Below, in pieces: positions 16,134 through 25,245 of a stretch of DNA of 50,482 bases (position 1 is its first letter; the number at the start of each line of letters is the position of its first letter). The DNA lies in NCBI GenBank assembly GCA_050246915.1, contig JBFWVD010000037.1, positions 1 to 50,482 on the forward strand, given 5' to 3'. Both the position numbers and the translations under genes were made by a program. The notes beneath the pieces were generated by a model. It saw only the letters and a list, made by a program, of their open reading frames with translations. It was not told where the DNA came from and did not search any database. The stretch is from JBFWVD01 sp050246915. Lineage in GTDB: Bacteria; Actinomycetota; Acidimicrobiia; Acidimicrobiales; Ilumatobacteraceae.

Positions 16134-19097
16134 TACCAACTCGCCGGATTCGTCAGCTCCGATCACGTTCATCACGACGGCCAGCGCAGCCGCTGCTTTC
16201 GTGAGGTCGCCTCGGTCGGTGTGGAGTTGGGCAGAGCGCTGGCCGGCGGCCTTGATCGTCTCGGTGATCAGGCTGACCGTTCCATCGCTGAAGGCCCAGG
16301 AGTAGCCGAACTTGGCTCGGAACGGTGGGCCGGTGACCATCGCGAGCGCCTCGTCGAGCAGCGGCAGGGCCTCCTCCGGCGACACGGTGTCGGCCCGGCG
16401 CACCAGGCGGCCGAACCGGTCCCAGTCGGTGATCACCCGATCCGACAGGTAGTAGAGGTGCTGGGCGTTGCGGCCGAGGGGAAACAGTTGCTCGCCGTCC
16501 GTGCCGACGCCGAGCTTCCGTCGTAGACCGGCCATCGCGTTCGTCACGGTCCTCGAGGCAACACCGTCGGGCCACAGCATCGCCTCAATGGTGTCGCGGT
16601 TCTGCCCGCCGCGGTTGAAGGCCAGGAAGATGGCGAGGTGCAGCTCCGTGGGTGAGAGCGGGTCCTTACTGCCCACGCTCGTCACCTGTCCGAGCACTTT
16701 GAGTTCGACGTCCCAGGCCGGCTCCGTCTCCTCTGATCTCTCATCCTCGCCATCCCATGCCAGTGCCGGGTTGCCGGAGTCGGCGTTCGGGTCGCCGAGC
16801 TCTCGCATGGCGATGACGTCAAGGTGGTCGGCGAGCACCAGCCGCGAGTCGACCTCGTTGTCGTCGAAACCGTTCTCGCCGAACTCGTCCACCGTGAGGT
16901 CCGCGTCGGGTACGTACTCGTCGATCAACTCGTCGAGGCCCTCGTCGACACCCACCGCGTCAAGCCGTAGTCCGAGCGGTTGAAGCGTGACCTCACGCGC
17001 CGAGCACTCCAAGTGCCACGACACCGAAGGATGCTGGCCGAGCAGGAGTACCACCGCGCCCAGGTCGCCGTTGGCAAGCCCGATGATGCGATCGACGGCC
17101 TCTGCATCGACGCCAACACCGTCGAGGATCACCACCACCGGCTCGTGCGCGTCGTGTGGCTTTGATCGTGCCCGCAGAGCGAACAGTGATGTGAGCCGGC
17201 GATGTGCGAGCAGCGCGCCGGCAGAGTCGGAGCGGTCACGGAGCCACCCGATCGCCTCGGCGACGTCGGCTACCCGAGCGAACTCTGGATCACCAGGCAT
17301 CGCCGGCGCCCCGACCAGTAGGACCGTTGGAGCGTCGCCGAACACTCCGGCCGCCGCCTCGGTTCCCATCGAGCGAACCACCGATCGCACGTCGGCTCCG
17401 GTGATCGCCAGCGCGCCGCAACTCTCGAGGTTGAGAAGGACGTCCGCACCGTCACGACGACCAACGGTGACGAACCCCGGGCACGGAGCTCCGGCATCAC
17501 TCGGTTCGAGCTGCTCCGTTCGGCGGATGTTCCATGACCACCCGCCATCGTCGGTCGTCCAGGGAGCGATCGCCGGGTCATGGGGCGAGTCCCACACGAT
17601 CTCGACCGTGTCGTCGGCAAGGCGCAGCAAACGAGGAACCGGCGTCGGCTCCCCGGGTCGTGGCCGTAGGTGACTTCCGAGGTGGCGGAGCGCGAGCGCA
17701 GCCCACTCGACCAACGACACGTTGTCCGTCTCGAACATCGCAATCCCCAACTCGACCGCTCCCTTCGGCGGACGCATGTGCCTTTGGGCGGTCGGCAGCC
17801 GACGCCGACGTCTTGCCGCGAGTGCCAAGAGTGCGGCGGCGAGGCCTGCGCCTCCCGTCCAACCGACGACCGCCGCGATCGGTGGAGACACAGAGTCGTC
17901 GTCCGACTCGACGGCTGTGGGTGGCAGATCTGGGGTAGGCACGGTGCTCGTCGGAGTGCTGGACGGCGCGACCGGTGCTGGTGCCTCCACTGGTGCCTCG
18001 ACCGGCGCATCGTCAATACCGAGCGCCGTGTCGACCACTGCGGTGGTCGGCGACGGTGTCAGGTCAGCCGGCGACGTTGGAGCCGTTGTCTCGACTGGCG
18101 CGGCTGGAGTGAGGTCGAGATTGCCGTCGTCGATCGGGATGTCGTCAACCTGGTCGACCACGTCTGCCGGAGGCTCGGTCGTAGGAGCCCTGTCGTCGGC
18201 CGGGGGCAAGGTGACGAGCTGCCCTGGGTAGATCAGGTCCGGGTCCACGATCTCGGGGTTGGCTGCGACGGTGGCCCACACCAGCTCGGCCGTCGCGTCG
18301 CCGTAGTGGCGGTCGACGATGTCCCACAAGGTGTCGCCCTTCTCCACACGGATCACGGTCCAGCTCGCCTCGCCGACGACCATCGACGGAGTCGGATCCG
18401 GCACGTCGGGAAAGGTGAGTACCCAGCCGGGCTGGATCAGCGCTGGGTCGGTGATCTGTGGATTCGCGGCAGCCACCATCTCCAGGAGCTCCCGGTCGAC
18501 CCGTCCGTAGTGCTGCTCGACGATCTCCCACAGCGTGTCGCCTCGCTCCACCTCGTACGTCAGGTTGGCCGCAACACCAGGAGTTGCACGCACGACGTCG
18601 AAACCCTCGAACTCCCCGCGCAGCGGTACCGATACCTCAGTCGGCGCCGCGTCGGACTCGGCGACCAACTCGACTGCGGGACTCGGCTCGTAGGCCGTCG
18701 CGGGGCTGGCGTGAAGCGCTGACGCGGTGATGGTCACTGCTGCGGTCACGTCGAGAAGCCGCCGACGCAGGGCGGGGATCGCGACCACACGAACCACGCC
18801 GCGCAGCACCCGCGTCAGGCGGCGAAGCCGGACGAGCGAGGCGATCTCGGCGAGCAGTGCGGTGACGGAGACCAACGCGACGTACACGGCGAGACCGAAC
18901 CCGATCCAGCGAGCGACCTCGACGAGCGCGTCCGCAGGATCGACGCGGTCCAGCCACCCACTCGGGTTGCGCCAGTCGAGCGGGTCGACACTCCATCGGC
19001 CCGCGGCGAGAAAGGCGGACGCCGCGGCGACCGCGACCACAGAGAACACGAGCGGCCGCAGGAGGCCGCTCGCCCCGACCTGACGATCTGCCTTCAT
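16131..19097 (-). CDS. Membrane LysM-BTAD protein (988 aa)
   Basis: Last gene of the Tad operon; the ATG at 19097 overlaps the previous stop. Hydrophobic helices lie near 12-33, 63-89 and 112-130. Then come two LysM peptidoglycan-binding repeats (about 181-230 and 247-298, both with GDTLW and PG..L), a Pro/Thr-rich linker, and a further helix at about 406-428 followed by RRRRR. The C-terminal 140 residues form a winged helix plus bacterial transcriptional activation domain (SPTELHLAIFLAFNRGG..., then RTVTNAMAGLRRKLG). This suggests an extracellular wall-binding part joined through the membrane to a cytoplasmic SARP-like DNA-binding part. Its role in pilus assembly or control is inferred. Confidence 0.85.
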   Translation of the reverse strand: MKADRQVGASGLLRPLVFSVVAVAAASAFLAAGRWSVDPLDWRNPSGWLDRVDPADALVEVARWIGFGLAVYVALVSVTALLAEIASLVRLRRLTRVLRGVVRVVAIPALRRRLLDVTAAVTITASALHASPATAYEPSPAVELVAESDAAPTEVSVPLRGEFEGFDVVRATPGVAANLTYEVERGDTLWEIVEQHYGRVDRELLEMVAAANPQITDPALIQPGWVLTFPDVPDPTPSMVVGEASWTVIRVEKGDTLWDIVDRHYGDATAELVWATVAANPEIVDPDLIYPGQLVTLPPADDRAPTTEPPADVVDQVDDIPIDDGNLDLTPAAPVETTAPTSPADLTPSPTTAVVDTALGIDDAPVEAPVEAPAPVAPSSTPTSTVPTPDLPPTAVESDDDSVSPPIAAVVGWTGGAGLAAALLALAARRRRRLPTAQRHMRPPKGAVELGIAMFETDNVSLVEWAALALRHLGSHLRPRPGEPTPVPRLLRLADDTVEIVWDSPHDPAIAPWTTDDGGWSWNIRRTEQLEPSDAGAPCPGFVTVGRRDGADVLLNLESCGALAITGADVRSVVRSMGTEAAAGVFGDAPTVLLVGAPAMPGDPEFARVADVAEAIGWLRDRSDSAGALLAHRRLTSLFALRARSKPHDAHEPVVVILDGVGVDAEAVDRIIGLANGDLGAVVLLLGQHPSVSWHLECSAREVTLQPLGLRLDAVGVDEGLDELIDEYVPDADLTVDEFGENGFDDNEVDSRLVLADHLDVIAMRELGDPNADSGNPALAWDGEDERSEETEPAWDVELKVLGQVTSVGSKDPLSPTELHLAIFLAFNRGGQNRDTIEAMLWPDGVASRTVTNAMAGLRRKLGVGTDGEQLFPLGRNAQHLYYLSDRVITDWDRFGRLVRRADTVSPEEALPLLDEALAMVTGPPFRAKFGYSWAFSDGTVSLITETIKAAGQRSAQLHTDRGDLTKAAAALAVVMNVIGADESGELV

Positions 19098-19921
19098 TCC
19101 GTCAACTCCCCTCGGTACTCGTCGACCACGTACGGCGTGGCTGGGGAGGTGAGCGGCACCGGGCCGAGCGGGAACGATCCCATCGGCACGCCGTTCCACG
19201 TCAGCTCCCACACACCGGCCCAGTCAGCCGTCAGCGAGATCAAGTGCTCCCCCATCGTCTCGGGTGTCCAACGCACAGACGGGTCGGTCTCGGAGCCGCA
19301 CGATGTGCTGGTGCGCGTCGTCCCGCTCGGGCCGGCGATCGACCATTCCAACTGGACGACTTCGACCTCGGCTGCTGCCGTCCATCCGCGCAGCGACACA
19401 CCGACCGGGACGGTGCCCGGATCGGTGCACCACAACCAGGACTCCAGTCCGGTCAAGCCTCCAACGCTGCTCGACGGGTTCAGGGAGGGCGTCAAGGTGA
19501 GCGCACGGCCCACGTCATCTACCAACTCGGCCGGCGTGGGCGGCGGGGGCGGCGGCTGAGGCGGGTCCTCGTCGGGGAACGTGCAGATCCCGTCGATGTA
19601 CAGCTGCTCGCCCGTCTGCGTGTTCTCCAACGTCACGACGTAGATGACGCCGATCTCGAAGATGCCCTCGACGCTCCGTGTGCAGTGCCCCCGGGAAATC
19701 GCGTCCGGGTCGACCCACGGGTACCGCGCCCACTGGAGCGGCACGCCGGGGATGTCGACGACCCGCGGTGGCCTGGGTTGGGCGACGATCGTGCAGCGCA
19801 GAAGCCCGGTGTCGGGATCGAGTTCACACGTCTTCGCTTCGGCGCGCGCCACTCCCCCGTAGGTCACGAACAACGCCGCTGGCAGCAGCATCGCCGAGAA
19901 GACAAGGGAACGGACTCTCAT
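19094..19921 (-). CDS. Secreted protein of the Tad operon (275 aa)
   Basis: The N-terminal signal peptide ends near ARAEA. Two regions are visible: a domain with paired cysteines (CELDPDTGLLRCT) and, after a PPPPPPTP linker, an Ig/PKD-like half (VEVVQLEWSIAGPSG, SVRWTPETMGEHLISLTADWAGVWELTWNG). It is coupled by ATGA to the genes on both sides. Such exported beta-sandwich proteins are common partners in actinobacterial pilus operons; the exact function is not recognised. Confidence 0.7.
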   Translation of the reverse strand: MRVRSLVFSAMLLPAALFVTYGGVARAEAKTCELDPDTGLLRCTIVAQPRPPRVVDIPGVPLQWARYPWVDPDAISRGHCTRSVEGIFEIGVIYVVTLENTQTGEQLYIDGICTFPDEDPPQPPPPPPTPAELVDDVGRALTLTPSLNPSSSVGGLTGLESWLWCTDPGTVPVGVSLRGWTAAAEVEVVQLEWSIAGPSGTTRTSTSCGSETDPSVRWTPETMGEHLISLTADWAGVWELTWNGVPMGSFPLGPVPLTSPATPYVVDEYRGELTE

Positions 19922-20631
19922 CCAGGAACCTCTCCTGTGCGCTCCTGCGAGATGATGCGCCACTCGTCGCCACCGGGCCCGCTCCGACCGAGGATGGTGC
20001 GGTTCTCCGTGTTCACGCCTTCGGGTGTCTCCGGCTGGACGTCGGCAACGACCTCGCCGGAGGCGTCGAGGATCTGGCCGCCGGCAGTTGGCCGCTCAAC
20101 GGTCACGATCAGTGTGAGCACGTTGGAGGTCTCGATGCTGTCACCGTCGAATCCCTCGACTCGGACGTCCAACACCACGTAGGGCGAGGCTCCTTCCACG
20201 TGCCAGCCCTTGTTGGCCAGGTCGCCGATCTGGGCATCGAGTTGCTCGAAGCACGGAGTCTGGTCGCCACACACCTCGAGAATCCGAGTGACGTCCGGCG
20301 CGGCGTAGAGCTCCTGACGTCGCTGACCGAGCGCCTCGACCACCGCACGCCAGTCGATGTCGCCCTCGACGGTTGTGAGCGGCGCCGTCGAAGCTATTGA
20401 CGTGGGTGAACTCGACGTCGGCGCCGTGGTCGACGACGGGGCGGAGCTGGTCGGCGCGGTCGACGAGGTGGGCGACATCGTGGGCGCCGACGTGGATGAT
20501 GACGTTGACGACGACGGAGAGGTCGTCGACGAGGCGACGTCGGTGCTCGTCGCTGATGTGTCGTCGTCACCGCTGCAGGCCGTGACGGCGACCGTCAGTG
20601 TGGCGAGGATGAGGAATCGGCGGGTGATCAT
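19918..20631 (-). CDS. Lipoprotein of the Tad operon (237 aa)
   Basis: Lipobox VTACSG after a short hydrophobic leader, then about 70 residues of Ser/Thr/Ala-rich low complexity that could be an extended or glycosylated linker through the wall. The C-terminal half (from about WRAVVEALGQRRQELYAAP) looks like a compact NTF2-like domain with a CGDQTPC pair. It is coupled to its neighbours by 4-base overlaps. Probably a surface-anchored assembly factor; no specific family recognised. Confidence 0.68.
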   Translation of the reverse strand: MITRRFLILATLTVAVTACSGDDDTSATSTDVASSTTSPSSSTSSSTSAPTMSPTSSTAPTSSAPSSTTAPTSSSPTSIASTAPLTTVEGDIDWRAVVEALGQRRQELYAAPDVTRILEVCGDQTPCFEQLDAQIGDLANKGWHVEGASPYVVLDVRVEGFDGDSIETSNVLTLIVTVERPTAGGQILDASGEVVADVQPETPEGVNTENRTILGRSGPGGDEWRIISQERTGEVPG

Positions 20632-21047
20632 GGCGTGCCCTCTCGTGGCTGTCCGACGGAGCGGACGTGAACGACGAGGGGGTCGCCACCCCCGAAGATT
20701 CGCAGCAGCCCGACGTCGACCGAGCCCGTCAGCTCCACCACCACCTGCTCGGCGGTGGCGTGGATGACGACACTCGTGGTGTCGGAGAGGCCGTGCGTAG
20801 CGAGGTTCTCCTCGGCGAGCACTTCGGCTCGCACGGGATCGAGTTTACGTTGGCCGGTCGAACGGAACAGCGTCTCATCGAGCGCGTTCGCGCCGGCCTG
20901 CGCGGCCTGGTCGGCTGCGCCGGCGTAATCACGGCGGGTCGCAAAGCCGCTCCACAGGTCGAACGAGAGCGCACCGAGGAACAGCACGACAAGCACCATC
21001 CCGAGCGTCCACACGGTGACCGACCCGCGGTCGCGTTGACGGCTCAT
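20628..21047 (-). CDS. TadE/TadG-like minor pilin (139 aa)
   Basis: The N-terminal RQRDRGSVTVWTLGMVLVVLFLGALSFDLW is a single membrane helix preceded by basic residues and glycine, the form of TadE/TadG-like pseudopilins. The region after it (ATRRDYAGAADQAAQAGANALD) has the alanine-rich helix seen in these proteins. The ATG at 21047 overlaps the previous stop. Confidence 0.75.
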   Translation of the reverse strand: MSRQRDRGSVTVWTLGMVLVVLFLGALSFDLWSGFATRRDYAGAADQAAQAGANALDETLFRSTGQRKLDPVRAEVLAEENLATHGLSDTTSVVIHATAEQVVVELTGSVDVGLLRIFGGGDPLVVHVRSVGQPREGTP

Positions 21048-21472
21048 GGACGGTCTCCTGAAGCAATGCTGCGGTAGTCGTCGACTCGCGCCGAGCTGCC
21101 GGCGGTATACGCGAACGCGCCGACGGTGCCGACGACCGGCACTGCAACGGCCGGGATGTCGACGGTCACCAAGGCGGTGACCGTGCACGCCCTGCACCAC
21201 TCCCCTCCCAGTTCGACCGTCAACGCTTCAGCCGGGAGGCCGTAGTTTGCGGCCGCCTGCTGCACACTCGCCCGGGCAAGCTCGGCACCGGAAGCCGCGT
21301 CGGGTGCATTGGCGTACAGGGTCGCCGCTTCCTTCGCTGCAGCGCGGGCCACCGTCTGACGCTCCGGCCACTGCGGCACGATCATCACGACGAGAGCGAT
21401 CGGTAGCAACAGGAGCCCCACCGCGAGCGGAAGCTCGATGGCGGCTGCTCCCCGGTCACGAACTGCGTTCAC
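21044..21472 (-). CDS. TadE-like pseudopilin (142 aa)
   Basis: The basic start NAVRDRGAAAIELPLAVGLLLLPIALVVMIV carries a glycine, then AAAIE with the glutamate at +5 that class III prepilins use. An alanine-rich helix (ARAAAKEAATLYANA) and a small domain with CRAC follow. The GTG at 21472 overlaps the upstream stop and is preferred over the longer frame. Likely a minor subunit at the tip or base of the Flp pilus. Confidence 0.78.
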   Translation of the reverse strand: MNAVRDRGAAAIELPLAVGLLLLPIALVVMIVPQWPERQTVARAAAKEAATLYANAPDAASGAELARASVQQAAANYGLPAEALTVELGGEWCRACTVTALVTVDIPAVAVPVVGTVGAFAYTAGSSARVDDYRSIASGDRP

Positions 21473-21882
21473 CGGTCCTCCTTCGCCGCTGAAGCGGAGA
21501 AGGTGGCGTCGTAGTCGGTGAGCGACCCGAGCCACCCCTCGAAGTGAACGGTCGCGGTGACCAACATCCTGTCGCCCGCGTCAGAGCACGCCACTGCGAC
21601 TCCGTCACCCATCGGCCCACCGAGGAGGTCGGTGAGCACGTCCTCGGCGCGCGCCTGACATGTCGCCACCGAGTCGGGCGACCGCGCCCCAGCACGGGCC
21701 GCTTCGTCGAGCGCTGCTCGCACGGTTCCCTTGCCGTACTGGAATGCGATGACCTGGATGACGCCGGTCAGGAGAACGAGCGCGACCCCGGTCGCCACGA
21801 CGAGCGAAATCAGCGCCGCGCCGCGATCGCGGTGCGAGGCGTCGCTGCGCGCGCCGAGAGAGGCGTCGGCCCGGGTGGACAC
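21469..21882 (-). CDS. TadE/TadF-like pseudopilin (137 aa)
   Basis: HRDRGAALISLVVATGVALVLLTGVIQVIAF gives a basic patch, a glycine and one membrane helix. It is followed by the usual alanine-rich helix (VRAALDEAARAGARS) and a small beta domain with two cysteines. GTG start, 4 bases after the pilin stop. One of three related TadE-type genes in a row, probably paralogous minor pilins. Confidence 0.73.
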   Translation of the reverse strand: MSTRADASLGARSDASHRDRGAALISLVVATGVALVLLTGVIQVIAFQYGKGTVRAALDEAARAGARSPDSVATCQARAEDVLTDLLGGPMGDGVAVACSDAGDRMLVTATVHFEGWLGSLTDYDATFSASAAKEDR

Positions 21883-21886
21883 CGGG

Positions 21887-22066
21887 TCAGATACCGAGTT
21901 GCGTGCGGACGTGGTCGATCAGGTCGAGCCCGAGCACCTGCAGCGCTGCGCCAATGGCAACGATCGCCACGGTGGACATCGCAGCCCAGCCGAGGTACTC
22001 GACAGTCGTGGCACCGCTGTCGCGGACCTGCTCGTCGCTGAGATTTTCAGTGTCGGTGGTGTGCAT
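21887..22066 (-). CDS. flp: Flp-type major pilin (59 aa)
   Basis: Very small protein with a charged leader followed by RDSGATTVEYLGWAAMSTVAIVAIG. The class III prepilin cut would fall after the glycine, leaving ATTVE with the conserved Glu+5 and Tyr+6. The ATG at 22066 is chosen because an AAGGAG site lies 7 bases upstream. This is one of few genes in the operon with its own strong ribosome-binding site and a gap (34 bases) from the gene before, as expected for the most abundant subunit. No prepilin peptidase (TadV) is visible in the window. Confidence 0.85.
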   Translation of the reverse strand: MHTTDTENLSDEQVRDSGATTVEYLGWAAMSTVAIVAIGAALQVLGLDLIDHVRTQLGI

Positions 22067-22100
22067 GGGTATCTCCTTGTGCGTCGTTCGGTTCGGTCTC

Positions 22101-23024
22101 CTAACGGCCGAAGACGATGTGTGGGATGGCTGCTGCAACGAACAGAATCAGGATCGGGCCGATGACCATCACCAGCGGGAGCGCCATCGCCGTCTCCCGT
22201 TTGGCCATGAGTCGGCCGAGGTCTTCCCGACGTGAGGCCCGCATGTCCTCGCCGAGTGCGAACAGTGCTTCGTCGTCACCGCCGGCACTCCAGCTCGATG
22301 CGAGCAGCCGGTAGAGCCGGGCGGCATCCGGCTCCGGCGTGGTCGAGGTCAGGTGCTCGAACGCCAACGCCGGCGTGTGTCCCGTGCGGATCTCTGCCGC
22401 TGCCTCGGACAACTCCACGATCACCTCGCCCAACGATCGGCGGATGAGCCGGTCGACCGCGCCCGCCGGCGTGTCGCCTGTGCGGAGGTACACCGCCAGG
22501 AGTTGGCACACGGTGTAGAGCTCCGAACGCATCCGCTCGCGGCGCTTGGTGATCAACCGGTCAACGCGGCCCCGCCACCACGTCGCACCCCACAGACCGG
22601 CCGCCACGGCGAGCAACAGGACGACCCCCGCCGAGCGGTCGAGGAGCAGGCCGAGTGAGGCACCGCCGGCGACTGACGCTGCCGTGTAGGCGAGCTGGCG
22701 CGTCCGGTACCGCTCGACGGTGAGGTCGAGGCCAGCTTGGCGCAGCCGCAACTCGGTCGATGTCGAGTTCGACGCGTCCACCACGCTCGCGAGACCGTCG
22801 GCGAGTTGCCGGACGAGCGGCCCGAACACGAGCATCACGCCCGAGCGGCCAGCGCCGACATCGGCACCCAGATCGGCGCGTACTGTGCCGAGGACACGGC
22901 GGTGACCCACCGTGTAGGGCTGCACTCGCGTCGACAGCCGCGCCGGCTGACGGACGGCGGCGCGGGCGAAGCAGCCGGCGGCGACCGCGACGAGCACCGC
23001 CACGGCGAGGACGCGTCCGTCCAT
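22101..23024 (-). CDS. tadC: TadC-like pilus assembly membrane protein
   Basis: 307 residues with an N-terminal helix, a GspF-type cytoplasmic domain and C-terminal helices (ALPLVMVIGPILILFVAAAIP). The stretch LAVYLRTGDTPAGAVDRLIRR...GHTPALAFEHL resembles the T2SSF fold of TadB/TadC platform proteins. The start is the ATG in a TGATG overlap with the previous gene; a GTG one codon earlier is equally possible. Confidence 0.83.
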   Translation of the reverse strand: MDGRVLAVAVLVAVAAGCFARAAVRQPARLSTRVQPYTVGHRRVLGTVRADLGADVGAGRSGVMLVFGPLVRQLADGLASVVDASNSTSTELRLRQAGLDLTVERYRTRQLAYTAASVAGGASLGLLLDRSAGVVLLLAVAAGLWGATWWRGRVDRLITKRRERMRSELYTVCQLLAVYLRTGDTPAGAVDRLIRRSLGEVIVELSEAAAEIRTGHTPALAFEHLTSTTPEPDAARLYRLLASSWSAGGDDEALFALGEDMRASRREDLGRLMAKRETAMALPLVMVIGPILILFVAAAIPHIVFGR

Positions 23025-23911
23025 CACGTTCCCCCGGGCACTTTCACGAGCACCCGCTCCTCGCCGGGAATGCGACCCAGAAGCGTGATGAGTTTCCACC
23101 CGCCGATCGCCATCAGTACGCCGATCGACACCACGATCCATCCGCCTCCGGTCCGGTAGAACGACCGGTAGCTGTCGTTGGCGGCGACGAGGAACGCCAG
23201 CACCCCGAAGGGCAGGATCACGGCGACGACAGCCTGCGAGCGGATCTCGGTCTGGCTGGTGGTGATCTGCTCGACGACCTGGAGATCCTTGGTGACGTTG
23301 TCGGCGAGCGATCGGAGCACCGAGACGATCACGTCTCGGCCATGTTCGTGCGCGGCGACGAACGCCTCGACCACCCGGTCGGAGACCGGATCGGCTAGTT
23401 CGTTCCGCACAATGTCGAGCGCAGTGGCCGTGTCGAGCGCAGCGGCATTGCGTTCGTAACGCTGCCACGTCTCACGAAGCGGCAGCGGGCCGGTCGAGCC
23501 GAGCAGGCAGAGGGAGCGATGCAAGGTCTGACCGGCGGCGAGGTGAGCGAGCACGTCACGGATCGCTTCCGGCCACGCGCTGCGCCGCTCCGCCAGCACC
23601 TTTGCGTGACGGTGCTGGAAGTACAGGCGCGGTGTGAGCCCGATCGCGACGGCGGGCGGGATCGCGAGTGAGGCCGTTCCTGTCGCGGCGAAGATCACGA
23701 GTGTGACGCCGAGCACGGTGCCCACGACGGTGAGCCGGTACCGACGCGCCGAGATGCCCGCGCCCGACTGATCGAGGCGCTGTTGAAGTCTGCTCGGTCG
23801 CGGCGGGCGTCGCCGCTGTGTGCGAGGCGGCCGAGGGCGGCGCCAGTCGAGGATGCCGGTCGCCAGCGCGTAGGCCGCCACAGCGGCGAGGAGTGCGACA
23901 AGGAGCCTCAC
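23024..23911 (-). CDS. tadB: TadB-like pilus assembly membrane protein
   Basis: 295 residues, T2SSF-type platform protein. One N-terminal helix, a basic linker, two helices near 60-110, the conserved cytoplasmic region (RDVLAHLAAGQTLHRSLCLLGSTGP, NELADPVSDRVVEAFVAAHEHGRDVI) and C-terminal helices. It pairs with TadC to form the membrane platform turned by TadA. GTGA overlap with tadA. Confidence 0.86.
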   Translation of the reverse strand: MRLLVALLAAVAAYALATGILDWRRPRPPRTQRRRPPRPSRLQQRLDQSGAGISARRYRLTVVGTVLGVTLVIFAATGTASLAIPPAVAIGLTPRLYFQHRHAKVLAERRSAWPEAIRDVLAHLAAGQTLHRSLCLLGSTGPLPLRETWQRYERNAAALDTATALDIVRNELADPVSDRVVEAFVAAHEHGRDVIVSVLRSLADNVTKDLQVVEQITTSQTEIRSQAVVAVILPFGVLAFLVAANDSYRSFYRTGGGWIVVSIGVLMAIGGWKLITLLGRIPGEERVLVKVPGGT

Positions 23912-25245
23912 AGGATCACCGCCGATCCGTCGGCGAGGTCGCGCATCGTCGTGCCGGTCGGCAGCGCCCGGTTCATTCGCCGTTCCAGATCCTCGGGCAG
24001 GTGGTGACCCACGAACTCGAGTGGGCGACCGAAGTCCTCGCGCACGAAGATCGGTTCGAGCACGAACTCGTCGTTCGAGATCTGGGCGGGTACGGCTGAG
24101 ATCTCCATGATCTGACGACGACGGCGGCCACCCCTCGCCACGCGGTGGAGTGGCTCGGCCTCACAGTGGATGACCAGGTCGATCAGGCGAGCGAACGACA
24201 CGCGCACCACTCGCTCGGGGACGTTCTCACCGGCCATCAGCGCGGCGGTGACGAGCGACTGCATCCCGAGCTGGGCGGAGTTGGCGTGAAGGGTGGTGAG
24301 GAACCCGCAGCCGGCGTTGCCCGCCTTCAGCAGCTCGAATGCCTCCTCCCCCAACGTCTCGCCGACGACGAGGAGTTGCGGTGCGAACTGGAGCGACCGC
24401 CGGACCAGCGAGCGGATCGTGTGTCCGCCGGCCTCCGGCGACCAGCGCCCGCCCGGCAGGTGCGGCGCGTCTAGCTCGCGCACCTCTTGGATGATGCGAG
24501 TGATCGTGGTGGCGGGCGTCGCCCGCAGCAGCGCCGCGGCAACCGTCGACTTGCCGCTGCCTGGCCCGCCGGTGACCAGCACGCCGGTTGGCGCGAGTTG
24601 GAACGCGGCGACCAGGTTGGCCGCGGGCCGGTTCAACGAGTCGAGCTCGACGAGGTCGTCGAGGTCGGTGCGGTGCGGCCGGTAGATGCGGAAGGTGCCG
24701 TCGAGGCAATCCGACACCGGCGGGATCGACACCGAGGCCCGAACACGGTTGCCCCACACCTGATGCACCACAACCGGGTTCTCGAGGTCGACCGCCACGC
24801 CTGCATCGGCGAGCAGCCGCTGGCACACCGCGGTCAGCTCGGCCTCAGTGGTCGGCTCGCTGTCGATCATCTGGCGCCCGTCACGGGTGAAGTAGGTGAT
24901 GACGTTCTTACGGAAGTTGACCTCGTCGGCGAGGTCAGGGTTCACGAAGAACTTCTCGAACGGCCCAGCCCCGACGACCGAACGAATCAACCGCTCGACC
25001 ACCTCGTTCGGCTTGGCGAACCGTCGACCGCTCCCCGACTCCGCCGTTCGCTGGTGCTGGTCCACGTGCGCCCGAACGAGCGCCGCGACGGCCCCGCTGT
25101 CGCGTGCGTCGGTCTTGGTCCGAGCGATCTCGTCAAGCACGGCCAGGCGAACCGTCTCGTAGGTGGAGGCGCCGCTCGGCTCGTCCCGCTGTGACGCAAC
25201 GGGCTCAGCGGCCAGCTCCGCTTGGGGGTGGAGTACCGCGTTCAC
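23908..25245 (-). CDS. tadA: TadA/CpaF pilus assembly ATPase
   Basis: 445 residues, secretion ATPase of the VirB11/GspE class that drives pilin polymerisation. Walker A is GGPGSGKST (226-234). The Walker B region LLVVGETLGEEAFELL and the LTTLHANS motif are in the usual order. The N-terminal domain with VVGAGPFEKFFVNPDLADEVNF is typical of the Tad branch. GTG start overlapping the cpaE-like stop. Confidence 0.94.
   Translation of the reverse strand: MNAVLHPQAELAAEPVASQRDEPSGASTYETVRLAVLDEIARTKTDARDSGAVAALVRAHVDQHQRTAESGSGRRFAKPNEVVERLIRSVVGAGPFEKFFVNPDLADEVNFRKNVITYFTRDGRQMIDSEPTTEAELTAVCQRLLADAGVAVDLENPVVVHQVWGNRVRASVSIPPVSDCLDGTFRIYRPHRTDLDDLVELDSLNRPAANLVAAFQLAPTGVLVTGGPGSGKSTVAAALLRATPATTITRIIQEVRELDAPHLPGGRWSPEAGGHTIRSLVRRSLQFAPQLLVVGETLGEEAFELLKAGNAGCGFLTTLHANSAQLGMQSLVTAALMAGENVPERVVRVSFARLIDLVIHCEAEPLHRVARGGRRRRQIMEISAVPAQISNDEFVLEPIFVREDFGRPLEFVGHHLPEDLERRMNRALPTGTTMRDLADGSAVIL

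Noticed and set aside
22101..23468. 455-residue reading of tadC
   Set aside because: The first 148 residues are an out-of-frame reading of tadB; the TGATG overlap gives the true start.
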